NCBI RefSeq assembly: GCF_947507565.1
Contig: NC_089182.1
Coordinates: forward strand, 124,001 to 188,000
Direction of reading: 5' to 3'
DNA: 64,000 nt
Source of the DNA: Oscarella lobularis
Lineage: Eukaryota; Porifera; Homoscleromorpha; Homosclerophorida; Oscarellidae
Shown here: piece after piece, positions 49,463 to 60,717 of the stretch
Layout: each line of letters begins with the position of its first letter
Numbering within the stretch: the first letter of the stretch is position 1
Program-made: the position numbers and the translations under genes
The notes under the pieces: model-generated
Databases searched by the model: none
Told to the model about the DNA's origin: nothing
Seen by the model: the letters and a program-made list of their open reading frames with translations, nothing else

Positions 49463-51869
49463 CTATCTGAAGACGTCGGGGACTTTCGTTCTTTTCGCGG
49501 CGGCGCACGTCTTGGGTCTACGCGTTGTCACAGCGACTGGACAATGCGCAGTCGCCGGAGTGGGAAAGGGAGCACTTGCAGGTCGCCCTGACGCCGTCTG
49601 ATCTCCGTTTTCAGTTAGGGAGTGAGTTGAAAGAAGGCCGGATGACTGGCCAGTAGCTAGGCTGACTTCGGAGAAGGACTTCATTTGGGATTCAACCAGT
49701 GACTGGATACGAATTTATTGATTAAAAAAAAAGATTAATGATTTAGGGCTTGCCTGCATTTTCTCTTCTATTCTCTTCACTTCCATTTTCTTACGGTCAC
49801 CCTCATTAAAACAGCGAAGAAACATGCTATAGAGTTCTTACTTGTAATTGATCCCTGTGCACTTCTAAATGAAAATAATCCTCGCACTTGGATATATACT
49901 TCTGCCTTCAATGTAACGTTAGAGCGAATGAGGTGTCGTTGTGATTCCGTAGGTGCCTACCTTAGTTCACTATTCTCCTTCATTAGAACGTGAATACGTT
50001 CCTGATATTTCATATCGAATTGAGTAACCTATAAATCCAAGCAACAAATACTTTAAAAAAATTAACAATTTCTCTAGCAAACCTTGCTATCAAAATTCGA
50101 CTCATATTCAGCAAGCTGGGTTTTCTAGAGAACGTTCATTTATTTCATTAATTCGTGGGTAGAAAATCAAGTAGCTACAGCTTCTTTTAATTCGGATTCC
50201 AAGCGTCGAATCTTCTCCTTTTGTTCGCTGAGAATCGCCTTCATCTCCTCGTTTTGAACCCGTAAAGTCTACGAAAAATAATTCGCTGGAGAATCACACG
50301 TGACGTATGAGCAACTCCACCGCGACTTCAGTCGACGCCTTTTCCAATTTCTGTTCAATAACAACGACTTCTTTACAATTTTCTTCCAACTCCTAGAAAG
50401 AAAAGATATCCCCCACCCCTCTAGGAATCGCTACTAAAAGAGAATCACCGTTATTCGCTCTTGATGGCTTGCTTTCAACTGAGCAATTTCGTCTTCGTGC
50501 TCTATCTTCATTGACGCTCTCAACGCCCCCTTTTCTCTCTCCAATTTCAAATCTAAAGGCAGGTGATTGGATTGGGGAGAATCCCATCAGTTCCACACCT
50601 GCTTCTGTCTTAGTTCTATTGAGTTCTTCTTGGTGCGCGGACGCCATTTCTCGCTCTTTCTTTGCCCACTTTTTCTCGAGAGTTTCAGTAATATTAACCT
50701 AGGCAAATAGTCAAAAACGTGAAATCGATACATTCAACCGACTTTAAACGTATCAAAAGCCTCTTTCAAATAGGAAATTTCTCCACTGAGACGAGCTAAA
50801 CAACAGATTCATTCCAAGAAAAAATATCTTGCAAGTAAAAATCACCTTGCACACGAGCTGACTCAAGCGTTTTATCACTCATCTAGAGAAAAAAATCGTT
50901 AATTTCCATAGAAACCCACGTTTCTCTATAAGCACCTCATTGCGATGAGCTTCTTTAATCGCCTCTATTGCTTCGTCTTGCTCTTCCTTAATACATCTAG
51001 AAACAGAGTGACTATAAGTGGTCTTTTATAGAAGTGCGCTTACTTTAATTCGGTCAAATGATCTCTCTCGGCTCGAGCCAATGTCTCCTCCAATTTTCGT
51101 CTCTCCTAAATCAAACGATGACGTCAATTCTCACGGGTAAAGTCGTGTAGCTACCTTTTTGAATTCTGCCTTGAGCTCGTCTTTTTCTTGGCTAAATGAT
51201 ATAGCTAAAGTGGCCATATCTTCTTGAGCCTTCGCTTCAATTTTATCTCTAAAGAAATAATCTATTTCCGGGTATTGCCTCATTGAAAAAACGATACCTC
51301 TCCTCTTGAGAATTTCTCAACGCTCTAATAACAATAATTAAATATAATCAATCAATTGAATGCACTCACCTCTGCAATGACATCATTTCCCCAGAAGAGG
51401 CTATCAAAGATTTCGTTGACTAGAAAGAACAATACCGTAGTTAATTAGTTAATTAATTAAATAAAAACGAATTCTCATCCCTACGTCAAATTTTGAATCA
51501 AAGTCAGCTCGACCGTCAGGAAAAAATTTATTTGTAAAAATTTTCATTGATATTTTAGTATTGCTTCTTGTCAGAGTATAAGACTGAGTATCCCCGCCAC
51601 TAGGCTGATCTCGAAACTAGAAAATAAAATAGTAAAGCCAAGGGACCTCCCCCCCTACTGGAAGCAGCACTTTAGCAGTCAACGACGATTTGGCTCGTTG
51701 CGAGGAAGGACGAAAATTGAAACGAGATTGAATAGTCGATCGACGTCGACGAGAAGAAGAGCCAAAATCGACTCGTTTCGAATACGTCTCAAATGATTTT
51801 CTTAATAATTAGGACACATAAAAAGATATTATTCGCGAAAAATAGCTGAATACCCCACGGAAACGTCAT
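49463..51869 (-). CDS. Coiled-coil protein, unassigned
   Basis: At least fifteen small exons. The N-terminal region is basic and Ser-rich (KRVDFGSSSRRRR, SRFNFRPSSQRAK), then DQPSGGDTQSYTLTRSN and KFFPDGRADFDSKFD. From about 51,420 to 49,750 the sequence is almost pure heptad coiled coil (ERRKLEETLARAERDHL, EEQDEAIEAIKEAHRNE, LEKKWAKKEREMASAHQEEL, KLEREKGALRASMKIEHEDE), followed by KCEDYFHLEVHRDQLQ and FLRCFNEGDRKKMEVKRIE and a low-complexity C-terminus ending KVPDVFR. No catalytic domain. A cytoskeletal, centrosomal or ciliary role would be typical but is not shown. Two introns appear to use GC donors (49752-49753 and 50180-50181). The start near 51,869 is tentative because the first splice phase does not fit cleanly. 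Confidence 0.7.
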
Positions 51870-52275
51870 TTCTGCTCGTCCCCAGCTCCGATTTTCTCGA
51901 TGCAGCATTCGGAACGGACGGTGCACTTCTAGAGAACGAAATCGACGATTTATATCGCCATCGATTCCGCGATTCAGCTCACCGAGGTCTCTCGTGCAAT
52001 TTCTTCTCGCCTGATAGCGTTCGAACGACGTTTATCGACGATCGAATCGATTCTCCGGAGGCGACCGGTGCAAGTCGATTCGAACGGCTGATATTGTCGT
52101 CGTGCTCGTTTGTCCACGCCTGATGCCCATGCAAACTCATCGAGACAAAGTGTACGTTGGGGACAACAAAAACAGCGTATCGGCTTACGGGAGCGCGCGC
52201 TAATCGAACCCGGAAGTCCTTGAACTCGTAAATTGACCTTAGAAAGTCTATTGGCTCAGTAAGGTCAAACGGAAA
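51870..52275. other. Divergent spacer, coiled-coil gene / T1
   Basis: About 400 bp between divergent starts, with no recognised gene. It should hold both promoters; an open frame of 133 codons on the minus strand (51,979-52,380) overlaps the T1 start and lacks recognisable domains. Confidence 0.4.
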
Positions 52276-53469
52276 ATGGAAGACGCTCGTTCGGTTTTGT
52301 CGTCCTACAAGGGTACAGCGTTTGAGTCTATTGCTGGGCCGCGCTTTTCTATTCCGCTGGATTCTATAATTCAATTGCAACCAGTTGCCTATCCAACCGG
52401 ACGGCTATGCGGTGACAGCCTCCATCAGGTTTCTGGTAAAGGGATACATGACGACAAAAGTAACAAAAAATCGTCCTTCTGTCCATTCCTAGTATTACCT
52501 CTCAGTGTACGTATAGACTCTAGATGGTGGGTTGCTCCCAGCCCAGGTGCCAATGTTGTCATTGGACTCTTCAATTGTTTAACAACAGAATATCTCGAAC
52601 TCAAGAACGGCGAACTAAAAACGGTTCAAATTGCCATCATGACGACTTTAAATTAATTAAAATTATTTCTACGACAGGTTGATTCTATTAACGATGACGT
52701 ATGGTTTCGAGCGGAAAGTGACTTTTCTAGAACGAATGGAATTCGACTTAAATCGGAATACAAACCGTTCTCTTATGTTTCTATTAACGACAAAGGGCTC
52801 CCAGATAAAGATGACAGCAGCCAGAAAGACTTTGACCCCCTCTATTCAATCTTTACTTGGGTATATTCAATCTTCTCTAGAGTCTCGGCTAAGCGATGCA
52901 TTTTTATACAGAGTCTATACTTGGAGTCAAATACCACATATCATAGTGGTAACATTACCGTCATATCACAATCGCTATGCTACAATCTGGCTATACTGAA
53001 ACACACTACAACGCTTCTCAAATGCAAAGGCCGCGACGATGACGTCAAGGGTAGGAGCAAGACCATATATACTAATTATTGATTTCCGACGCAGATGACA
53101 TTTTCATACATGAAAAAAAGTCCGGCTTATACGCGTTTGAATCGCTCGCATTTCCAGGCCAATTTCTCACCGTGCGCGGCGAGAAAATATTTGCAGTAAA
53201 AGCAACTTCAAATTTATTATTGGTAGACTAATTATTAATAATTAACTCTATAGGGTCCCGAGACTGCCCATTCCTATTTCAGACTGTTTACAGTACCTCA
53301 TGAATCAGTATCAGCCAGCAAGTTCGAGTCATACGCAGTGATGTCAAACGAACACAAATTCGACTTTCTCGCCGTCGTCGATTCGAAGCGGCGAGGCGCT
53401 GAATTGATACTGACTCACGATCCTGTGAACTGTGGCGGGAAGTGGCTGTTTCGGAAGGAAAAGAAATGA
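52276..53469 (+). CDS. T1, trefoil-family paralogue with IL-1-like motif
   Basis: Six exons (52276-52435, 52493-52632, 52678-52860, 52912-53050, 53095-53195, 53254-53469) sum to 939 nt, 312 aa in one frame. It belongs to the array family: LQPVAYPTGRLC corresponds to LKPHMYPDGYLTY, RWWVAPSPG to RWTLSDPVEG, YVSINDKGLP to YIGVDESGF, and intron phases agree. C-half: SGLYAFESLAFPGQFLTV, YFRLF, then MSNEHKFDFLAVVD and KWLFRKEKK. The first of these nearly fits the interleukin-1 family signature (FxS, then P, then F-L). No signal peptide. Intron 2 has a GC donor (52633). Function unknown; an intracellular or leaderless secreted beta-trefoil protein is inferred. Confidence 0.82.
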
Positions 53470-53664
53470 GTAGAAATTGCACGAACTTGGAACTCTTAGT
53501 AGATTGTCTTTTTTTCGTCGCTGAACTGCTTGATAACTTGTGTGCGCGCGTTTGTATGTACGAGCTTACCGTGGCGTTATACAGTGTGTCCTTTCGACGT
53601 TCTCTCGCCGCCGAAGGCCCAAAGTGGTTTTTACGCATGTGCGAGATTCTACACGTGGTTCACC

Positions 53665-55407
53665 ATGTCCGACGCGCCCAACGAACTAAACAAGTCCAAA
53701 AAACACAGGAAGACGTGTTTTTCGACCTTGAACTCATTTCGCTCTTCGGAAACGCTCTGCGACGTCGTTCTTTTGCCGTGCGCTGATGAATTAGTCCGCA
53801 TTCCAGCCCATCGACTCGTCCTCGCGATCGCAAGCCCTTATTTCCAAGCAATGTTCACAAGCGGCATGCGGGAAAGTCACGAATCGATCGTCCGTCTTCC
53901 CGACGTCGAACCGGGGGCCCTCGAGTCCCTCGTCGACTTTTGCTACACGGGAAAAATTCAAATCGATCATTCGAACGTCGAAGCAATTTTCTCGGCTGCA
54001 CATCGATTTCAATTATTCGACGTCGTCGAATTTTGCGAAGAGACAATCACCAAACGCGTCAATAAGACGAATTGCCTTTTTTGGGCGAAAATCGCGGATC
54101 AGTACGACCGCGAAAAGCTGAAAACGATTTCGAATCGTTTCGCTGCATTCAACTTGATCGAGATGATTGATGACGCGGAATTTTCAAATCTCCCGGATAA
54201 CGTCCTTGCCGAAATATTGGCTTCGGACAATTTAGCCGTCGACTCGGAATCGGAAGTGATATCGATAATAGAAAAATGGATTAGTCACGACTCGTCTCGC
54301 GCCGACGCATTGAAACGCCTATGCAAATCGTCTCGCTTTCGTTTTCTCTCCGAAGCCGACTACGAGACCTTGCAACGATGGGAAAACGATTCCGGCCGTC
54401 ATTTCATAAAGAAATGTGAGAAAAAGTCGTCGACGGCTATTCGCACGGGAAAAATATCCCGTATTCTAGCTATATCCGGATCTTTCCCGCCGTCCGGTCC
54501 TAGAACATTTCTACGCAGTGCTGAGTGCTATTCCCCGACGACAGACACGTGGGAAGATCTTCCGCCACCGAACATCAGCCGCCACTTCATGGGAGTCGTA
54601 AATCTCGACGAGAGCGTATACGTTTTGGGAGGCATATCGTTGTTCCGTAATACAACGAAATTCGTCGAGAGATACGATACTGGCGAACGTCGTTGGATAA
54701 ACGACGTTCCGGCAATGATTCGAGCTAGACGCGGTAACGCCTATGTTGCACACCGCGGATCCATATACGCATTCGGTTCTTATGGAGAGGATTGCGGAAT
54801 GTCTGAGCGCTATGATTCCGTTGCCAAGACGTGGCGGGAAATCGAGCCAATTCCCAATTGCTCCCGTGACGGTGTATGCGTAACTGGCTCCCTATTGCTC
54901 GACGAACAAATCCTCGTTTTTTCGGAAACAAAGGCAACGATTGACATATTTCGCAATAGGGATTATGATATTGATCAAAGACTGAAGCTCCAACGCGATC
55001 CGCGCGATGAGCTCTTTGGATGGGCGAAGGCTCATTGCGTGCACGCTTACGATCCCGCGTTGGGACGCTGGAGCGAAGACGAGCGATTTTCGTGCAGCTA
55101 TTGGAACGGCTTTACGGTTGTCAATGGACGATGTCTCTATCGCGTGTCCAAGCGCGACGTCGAGATGTTCGATTCGAGAGTCGGCAAATGGACGGGATTT
55201 GGCGTTCCCGAGCATTTGAGTCCGTTCGAAATCGACGTCGTTTCCGACGATGCGAAGTTGTACGCGGTCACCGGAAGTGCGACGGGAGACGACGACTTCT
55301 ATGATCATTGTCGGAGATTCTGTTGGTTGGATTTGCGAGTTATGAAATGGAATGATGGACCTTCACTCCAAGAACTGCGTTCTTCTTGTGGCGTCGCAGT
55401 ACTCTAG
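53665..55407 (+). CDS. BTB-BACK-kelch protein (KLHL type), intronless
   Basis: Probable substrate adaptor for a CUL3 ubiquitin ligase. Start MSDAPNEL chosen at 53665 (the open frame extends 45 codons further up). About 580 aa without introns. BTB domain (residues about 30-135): LCDVVLLPCADELVRIPAHR, SPYFQAMFTSGMRES, LVDFCYTGKIQI. BACK domain (about 140-245): NCLFWAKIADQYD, SESEVISIIEKWISHDSS. Kelch repeats in the C-half are degenerate but visible: ECYSPTTDTWEDLPPPN, VYVLGGISLF, ERYDTGERRWINDVPAM, ERYDSVAKTWREIEPIPN, HAYDPALGRWSEDERF. Its last 150 bp and 3' flank are duplicated at 57.5 kb. Confidence 0.92.
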   Translation: MSDAPNELNKSKKHRKTCFSTLNSFRSSETLCDVVLLPCADELVRIPAHRLVLAIASPYFQAMFTSGMRESHESIVRLPDVEPGALESLVDFCYTGKIQIDHSNVEAIFSAAHRFQLFDVVEFCEETITKRVNKTNCLFWAKIADQYDREKLKTISNRFAAFNLIEMIDDAEFSNLPDNVLAEILASDNLAVDSESEVISIIEKWISHDSSRADALKRLCKSSRFRFLSEADYETLQRWENDSGRHFIKKCEKKSSTAIRTGKISRILAISGSFPPSGPRTFLRSAECYSPTTDTWEDLPPPNISRHFMGVVNLDESVYVLGGISLFRNTTKFVERYDTGERRWINDVPAMIRARRGNAYVAHRGSIYAFGSYGEDCGMSERYDSVAKTWREIEPIPNCSRDGVCVTGSLLLDEQILVFSETKATIDIFRNRDYDIDQRLKLQRDPRDELFGWAKAHCVHAYDPALGRWSEDERFSCSYWNGFTVVNGRCLYRVSKRDVEMFDSRVGKWTGFGVPEHLSPFEIDVVSDDAKLYAVTGSATGDDDFYDHCRRFCWLDLRVMKWNDGPSLQELRSSCGVAVL

Positions 55408-55517
55408 ACTGATTGGCATTATTAGGTAGTACACTAACTGATGTATGTATGTACGTTTTTGTGTTCATTTATCCAGTGTCTCGTCCACTAAGAAAAATAA
55501 AGCTATCAGAGCAAGCA

Positions 55518-56230
55518 TCACCCTTTGGGTGAGGAAAATGAGATTAAATCGTTTTTTCTGACCTCGTCGCTTGTTACAATACGTGATCCGGGGCGCGGGT
55601 AAAAGGTCACGGCTTCAAATGAATGAAAGACGATGGAAAAATCGCCTAAATCGGTTGCCATGACGATCGTAAATTCGCAAAACGCGTCAAACTTCACTAG
55701 AACGTCCTTCTTCGACAAACTCCAGCCGCGATACCATCCTAACAAAGAGAGAGAAAGAGAAAATTGAGTGAGGCCCCCTTTGGGAAACACAAAGCCGCAC
55801 TGTTACCAATAGATCATCTGCACGGTTTCGCCGAACTTGAGCGTGAGTTCTCGATCGCTTCGCGCTTCGTAGTTGTAGATCACTGCAAAAAACGAGACGG
55901 ATGTGATCGGCGACTTCGAAAACGGTCGATTCTTCGTCTACGCGACGCTTCGCTCTTCTTTGGATCACGTGTTTGTTCCTCGATGTCCGGGCGTTCGACA
56001 ACAGGCGATCTGCGATAATCGACGCGAAATGTAAGATAAAACCGTGAAGAAGAAGGACGGCGACCACGAGGCATTGTACGCCATCTTGAACTTGAAGCGT
56101 GAAATCTTGCATCATTTCCTGCCAAAAATAGAAATGCTGACTACGATCATGATGTAATCCGTAGTCTAAAAAGTCGCACCTCATCGAATGAGCCAACCAG
56201 AGCGCTAGATGAGACCCACGTGACCGCAAC
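55518..56230 (-). CDS. SH3-domain protein, otherwise unassigned
   Basis: Two or three exons on the minus strand. A hydrophobic segment (CLVVAVLLLHGFILHFASI, about 56,030-56,090) follows MMQDFTLQVQDG and could be a membrane anchor. Then comes a basic-acidic stretch and an SH3-like start VIYNYEARSDRELTLKFGE (about 55,810-55,870), with WYRGW in the next exon, then FDAFCEFTIVMATDLGDF and a stop at 55518. The splice phase between the two SH3 halves does not fit by one base, so the model is provisional. No assignment to a known SH3 family. Confidence 0.55.
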
Positions 56231-57000
56231 GAACCAATGAGAGCGCTGGGTGGGGCTTACGGCGTTCAAAAGCAAAGCGCACACAGATTCTCCTTCAGTT
56301 GCGGCTTAGGGTGGGTGCGGCGCGGAGCAATCTGCGTCTCATCCTTGACGGACTGGCTCGGGAGCTTCGACGAAAGGCAGTCTGGATCGTCGGATCAGCG
56401 TGGCCCACGGATTAATCCCGTGCCGGAGCCTCTAAGCAGGGCGATGGGGGGCTTCGGCCTCGGTTCACGCACTGAGCATAATGATCGCTTACATGTCTTA
56501 TTGTTGCCAAACGAGCACGGCCTGCGTTAGGCAGAGTGGGCACGGCTCGGAGGGGGTGTCGCAAGCGGTCTGGTTGCCGGCACTTTTCTCACCAACTGGC
56601 ACGATTAGATTGCGGATGATCTGGCTCAGGAGAATTCGATCTGGGCATTGCACGTCTTTCCTGTCGACTTCTACAAACTGTGGTCAGCCGCTCTCCACTC
56701 CTCAAGCCCCGGTTCTTCTCATTTCCACATACCGAAGGGTTTGATACCAGCGCGCCGGGGATTCGGTATAAGGGGCCGTTTCTAGCGTCCAGGCGGGTAC
56801 TGGTGGGGTGGCCTATGAGGTCGCAACTCGCCCTCACTTTTTGGAAGGGAGTCATCGCTCTGCGAAGACTTCCCTGGGTTACGAAGCGTCCGAACCTCCA
56901 CGTGGTGTAGCCTGGGTTGCGCTAATACGGACGCATTGGAAAAAGGTACGTACAACGATTATTTGACAGTAACTAATAGGTATTTTCTTCTAGGTCGCGC
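56231..57000. other. GC-rich anomalous segment
   Basis: About 56,240-56,930 is distinctly GC-richer than all surrounding spacers, lacks the AT-run introns of the neighbourhood, and has medium open frames on both strands with no family likeness that I recognise. No terminal repeats or target-site duplication were seen. It could be a fragment of a mobile element, foreign DNA or an unknown non-coding locus. Confidence 0.4.
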
Positions 57001-57485
57001 GCTCAAGGACGAAGAGAGAAGAAAAAACGATCGTTCGAAGACCCGGAAGAACGATGGATGACGAAAAGACAGAAGGAAGGATCGAAAAATACAGTAAAGA
57101 CGTTAGATTAGACTCTGGCATGATTGTAGTGTAAAATCGCGTGTGCATATGTACGTGAAAATAAAATGTCTGCAGTTCGTACTTGTACTTGTACTCGATT
57201 CTCGCTTAGCCTGCGCTCTAACTAGACGGTTTTCTGACCGAATGAATCACTAAGGAGGCAAAGGTAAGCATTATTGGAAGTTCGTTTCACGCGATTCGTC
57301 AAAGACAATCGCTCGTATTAGCCTCGTAACTGAAATCGAGGCCCGCGCTTTCGTTTTGAGACCTAGAGGCTTCGAAAAGGCAGCGGGGCTGGTAAGAACA
57401 TCAGCGAAGACAAAATCTAACTAAACCAAGAGTAGGGAAAAGAGAAAAGTCGATGGGCATGGATGAGCACCAGGGCTGTCTTTTA
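57001..57485. other. Spacer, nothing recognised
   Basis: About 480 bp of mixed sequence between the GC-rich segment and the BTB-kelch fragment; only short frames. Confidence 0.4.
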
Positions 57486-57900
57486 TATGTTTGATTCGAG
57501 AGTTGGCGAATGGACGGGCTTCGAGCATTTGAGTCCGTTCGAAATCGACGTCGTTTCCGACGATGCGAAGTTGTACGCAGATTCAGTTGGTTGGATTTGC
57601 GAGTTATGAAATGGAACGATGGACCTCCACTCCAAGAACGGCGTCTTCTTGTGGCGTCGCAGTACTCTAGATTGATTGGCATTATTAGGTAGTAGTAACT
57701 GATGTATGTATGTATGTATGTACCTTTTTGTGTTCATTTATCCAGTGTCTCGTCCACTAAGAAACATAAAGCTATCAGAGGTGAAATTAAATCGTTTTTT
57801 CTGACCTCGTCCGCTTGAGATGCAGGCATAGATACTAATATCTATGATACGTGATCCGGGGTGCGCAAGCATAACTCCGTTTCCGGGTAAAAGGTCAGAC
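57486..57900 (+). pseudogene. 3' fragment of the BTB-kelch gene and its flank
   Basis: Copies of 55,160-55,620: HLSPFEIDVVSDDAKLYA, then a deletion, then RVMKWNDGP and the same 3' UTR with GATGTATGTATG and TCCAGTGTCTCGTCCACTAAG. It continues into a piece of the SH3 gene's 3' end (TTAAATCGTTTTTTCTGACC and GTGATCCGGGG). It is truncated at the 5' side and out of frame, so it is a duplication remnant, not a gene. Confidence 0.9.
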
Positions 57901-57908
57901 GGAAAAAA

Positions 57909-59176
57909 ATGTCTGGAGAGGGTGTTTGCGAGGTTACACCACTGTCGGTAGCAGCCAAGGTAGAGAACTCTTTAGTCTAACAAAAAAATTGCATGAAAAC
58001 TCTTGATTTAGGCTGTAAGCGATATTCCGCAGGGCTCACTCGTCGAATTCAGGCCACATGCCTATCCGGACGGTTTGCTCTGTGTCGACGACGAGAAGAA
58101 TGTCTGTGCAATATGCAAATGCAAATCTGGCGATGATGAGAAAAGAAAGAGTCCGTTAATTAATTAAAGTTTAATTAAAGCGAGTCTTTTGTACGTGAAT
58201 ACAGTAAAAAACGCTATATGGTTTACTGATGCTGGCGACGGTGAAGGCATAGGACTCGTAAATCGCTCAGAATGCGGACGTCTCGTACTCCGTGTCAAGG
58301 AGGGCAAACTAGAAACAATTCCCATCGTAATTCACGATCAATTCACTGATTACTGATTTGTACATTACGGTTATTGTAGGATACATACGATGATGTAGAA
58401 AGTTGTTTTCGAACGGAAGTTGTACCCTTCGAAAGAAAGACGATTCGACTTTACTTGGAATATCCAACAGGACTACATCCAACAACAAAATATTACGTAA
58501 CCATTAAGGAAGACGGGTTTCCAGGTTGTGCTAAGAGCGACGACCCCTTTTTTGAACCCACCCATTCCAATTTTACTTGGGTACAATACGATAATGCTAC
58601 CACCTAATTAATACTATGTATTATATATATACAGACGCTAACGGGGGACAATGATACGTCTTGGGCTAATGAAAAAATTACCGTTCAGTCACGATTAGAA
58701 CTCTGCCATCTGGCTATATGCAAAGATACTGTAAAACTTATTGAAAGCTTAGAAGGAGTCAAGAGTAAGTGTGCATGCATGACTTTTGATCATGACTGCT
58801 GTATTATTAAAACATTTAGTCAAAATTCACAAAGAAGATGGGGGCTTATACACCTTTGAATCGACTGCCAATAATTTTGAAGGTAGCTTTCTGAACGTGT
58901 GTATTGATGATGATGATAACAAGAAAATATCTGCGGTAAGTCATGATTTTTCTCTGTTAGACTTAGGCTACATGACAATTGCTCTAGGGACCCAAGACTG
59001 ACTACTCCTACTTCAGGCTGTTTAGACTATCTGATATGTCCATCGTACTGATGTCGAACAAATACATACTCACCTTTCTCTGCGTCAAGAAAAGGGATCA
59101 ATCCGAGGTATTGGATTTGACAAACGCTCCTATGAACCCTGACGCACAGTGGGTATTTGAGGAGGCGACAGAATGA
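57909..59176 (+). CDS. T2, trefoil-family paralogue
   Basis: Seven exons (57909-57959, 58012-58129, 58181-58326, 58380-58580, 58635-58764, 58820-58935, 58988-59176) sum to 951 nt, 316 aa in one frame. Family motifs in order: VEFRPHAYPDGLLCVDD, WFTDAGDGEG, YYVTIKEDGFPG, HLAICKDTVKLIESL, GGLYTFESTANNFEGSFLNV, YSYFRLFRL, MSNKYILTFLCVKK, QWVFEE. Intron positions and phases match T1 and the array; the second intron has a GC donor (58130). No signal peptide. It probably arose by duplication together with the neighbouring BTB-kelch locus, a fragment of which lies just upstream. Function unknown. Confidence 0.82.
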
Positions 59177-59311
59177 AGAATCATTACTTGCACCTTGACT
59201 CATAAACTCTGATTGATGTTGTGTAAGTGTGAGTGTGTGAGTGTGTGGATGCATAGATACCAAGAAAGAAATGATGCCCTTTCTACGCTATGACCCTAAG
59301 AGTCGTGTCTC

Positions 59312-59874
59312 TCACGGCATGTGACGGTGCAATTGCTGAGCGTAATCCTTTACGTTGTTGAAAAAATTGGGCAACATTTTCATTTGCTTGCCAGCACATA
59401 GCTGAATGCAATTTCTTTCTTCGGCGTCGATGCTGCCTCCGCCGCCGCCGTCGCCGCTACGGCGATCTTGAGCTTCGTCTCTGCACGTCTTCACGCATCG
59501 TTCAAAGCGCTCCTACATATATCGTGACGTCATATGGCGAGGCTAGATGACGCCTTCGTACGAATAACATTTGCGCTTGCTGGTTCGTGTATTGTTGGGC
59601 TTGGGCGACGGGCGCCGAACACGCTTCGATGCATCGTTCCATATCTTCGCGAGATCCCGTCAAGTCGCAGCACTTTGCACAGCACAAGTAGGCCGCTTTC
59701 TTGAGAAGATAACGTCCAGACGGGCGTTAGCGCTTGCAGGAGGACGATCGTCGCGATTCTTACAATCAGAGGACGGATCGTGGACCGTTCGACATCGTTC
59801 GTTTGGTCATCCATTGCTGCCAACAGCTTTTGTTGACTATCTTCTACGACGTCCATCGTTTCGTTTGGAGGCAC
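59312..59874 (-). CDS. FAM136A: FAM136A-like mitochondrial CX3C protein
   Basis: Three exons (59764-59874, 59562-59699, 59312-59512) sum to 450 nt, 149 aa; human FAM136A is 138. Twin cysteine helices are clear: YLCCAKCCD, MERCIEACSAPVAQAQQY, RFERCVKTCRDEAQD, NCIQLCAGKQMKMLP. These paired CxxxC motifs are typical of mitochondrial intermembrane-space proteins oxidised by MIA40. Start at 59874 (MPPNETMDVV); a start six codons in is also possible. An insert of glycines (SGDGGGGGS) precedes the last helix. Confidence 0.9.
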
Positions 59875-59974
59875 GTGGCGCAGAAAGAGCGTGCGCTACA
59901 AATCAGTTGAATTAATTAAAAACAACTTACTTTTTCCTAAGTGCGCGATAATTTTTCTTAAATATAAAAGGTCT

Positions 59975-60717
59975 CTATGCTTTCTTCTTTCGTCTTCCTC
60001 TAACAACTTGCCAACCATCATCATCACCACCACCACCACCTAGATAATAAATTCCTTATTCTAATTCTGATCATATTATATAAGCTAACTTGGAGTCGCT
60101 CGCTCTTCTTCCTTATTCGAAGATATTTGACAGTCCATAGGCTCTTCTTCATTTTCATCACTAGATGACGATGACGTCGCTTCATCTGCTTTCTACGTAC
60201 GTATACAAGTATCAATACTGTATAAGATTCCCTTCCCACTGTACTCACTGAATGTTGAACAGAAACAGATGCTTGAAGAATTTCATCAGGAAATTTAGCT
60301 TGTAACCATGACATCAATTCGCGGTGAGCGCCTCTCGTCCACATGGAGAAGAGTGTATGAATATCGACAGACATCTAGCAAAATGTAGAGAGAGCAAGGC
60401 GAGCGTGGGCGTGGCATTCTCACTTGTCTCAAACTTCCATCTTCGATGACGACGTCGAATTCTTCGTACGTCAATTGAGTGAGATAATCTTCTATTTCGA
60501 TTTGATCCAAATTGTCTAGAGGACGGCGTTTGAGCTACGTAGCGTCGCTTTGCACGAATAAAATCTCGCCATTTTCTCGTAGAATTTGTCCGACAGCTTC
60601 TGGCAGCCATTTCATCTTTTCTCTACTTTGCACGCCTCCAAATCCGTGTTCGACAGCCACTTTCAAAGCGGCCCACGATCCCAAAACGCGTCCCAATGCA
60701 GACACGAGAGAATCCAT
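59975..60717 (-). CDS. TSR2: TSR2, 20S pre-rRNA processing / eS26 chaperone
   Basis: TSR2 escorts ribosomal protein eS26 to the pre-40S particle. Five exons (60570-60717, 60424-60515, 60249-60374, 60090-60192, 59975-60039) sum to 534 nt, 177 aa. Matches: ALKVAVEHGFGGVQSREK, DYLTQLTYEEFDVVIEDGSL, an acidic region (SSSSSDENEEE) and the C-terminal DGWQVVRGRRKK characteristic of the family. The first intron has a GC donor (60568-60569); using it keeps the frame from REN to DNLDQIEIEDYL. Confidence 0.93.

Noticed and set aside
52276-52656. T1 exon 1 as a single 126-codon uninterrupted exon
   Set aside because: Reading through adds non-family residues; splicing at 52435/52493 and 52632/52678 restores alignment to T2 and exact phases.
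56237-56855. Overlapping open frames on both strands in the GC-rich island as genes
   Set aside because: Frames on both strands are expected from GC-rich sequence and none shows a domain.
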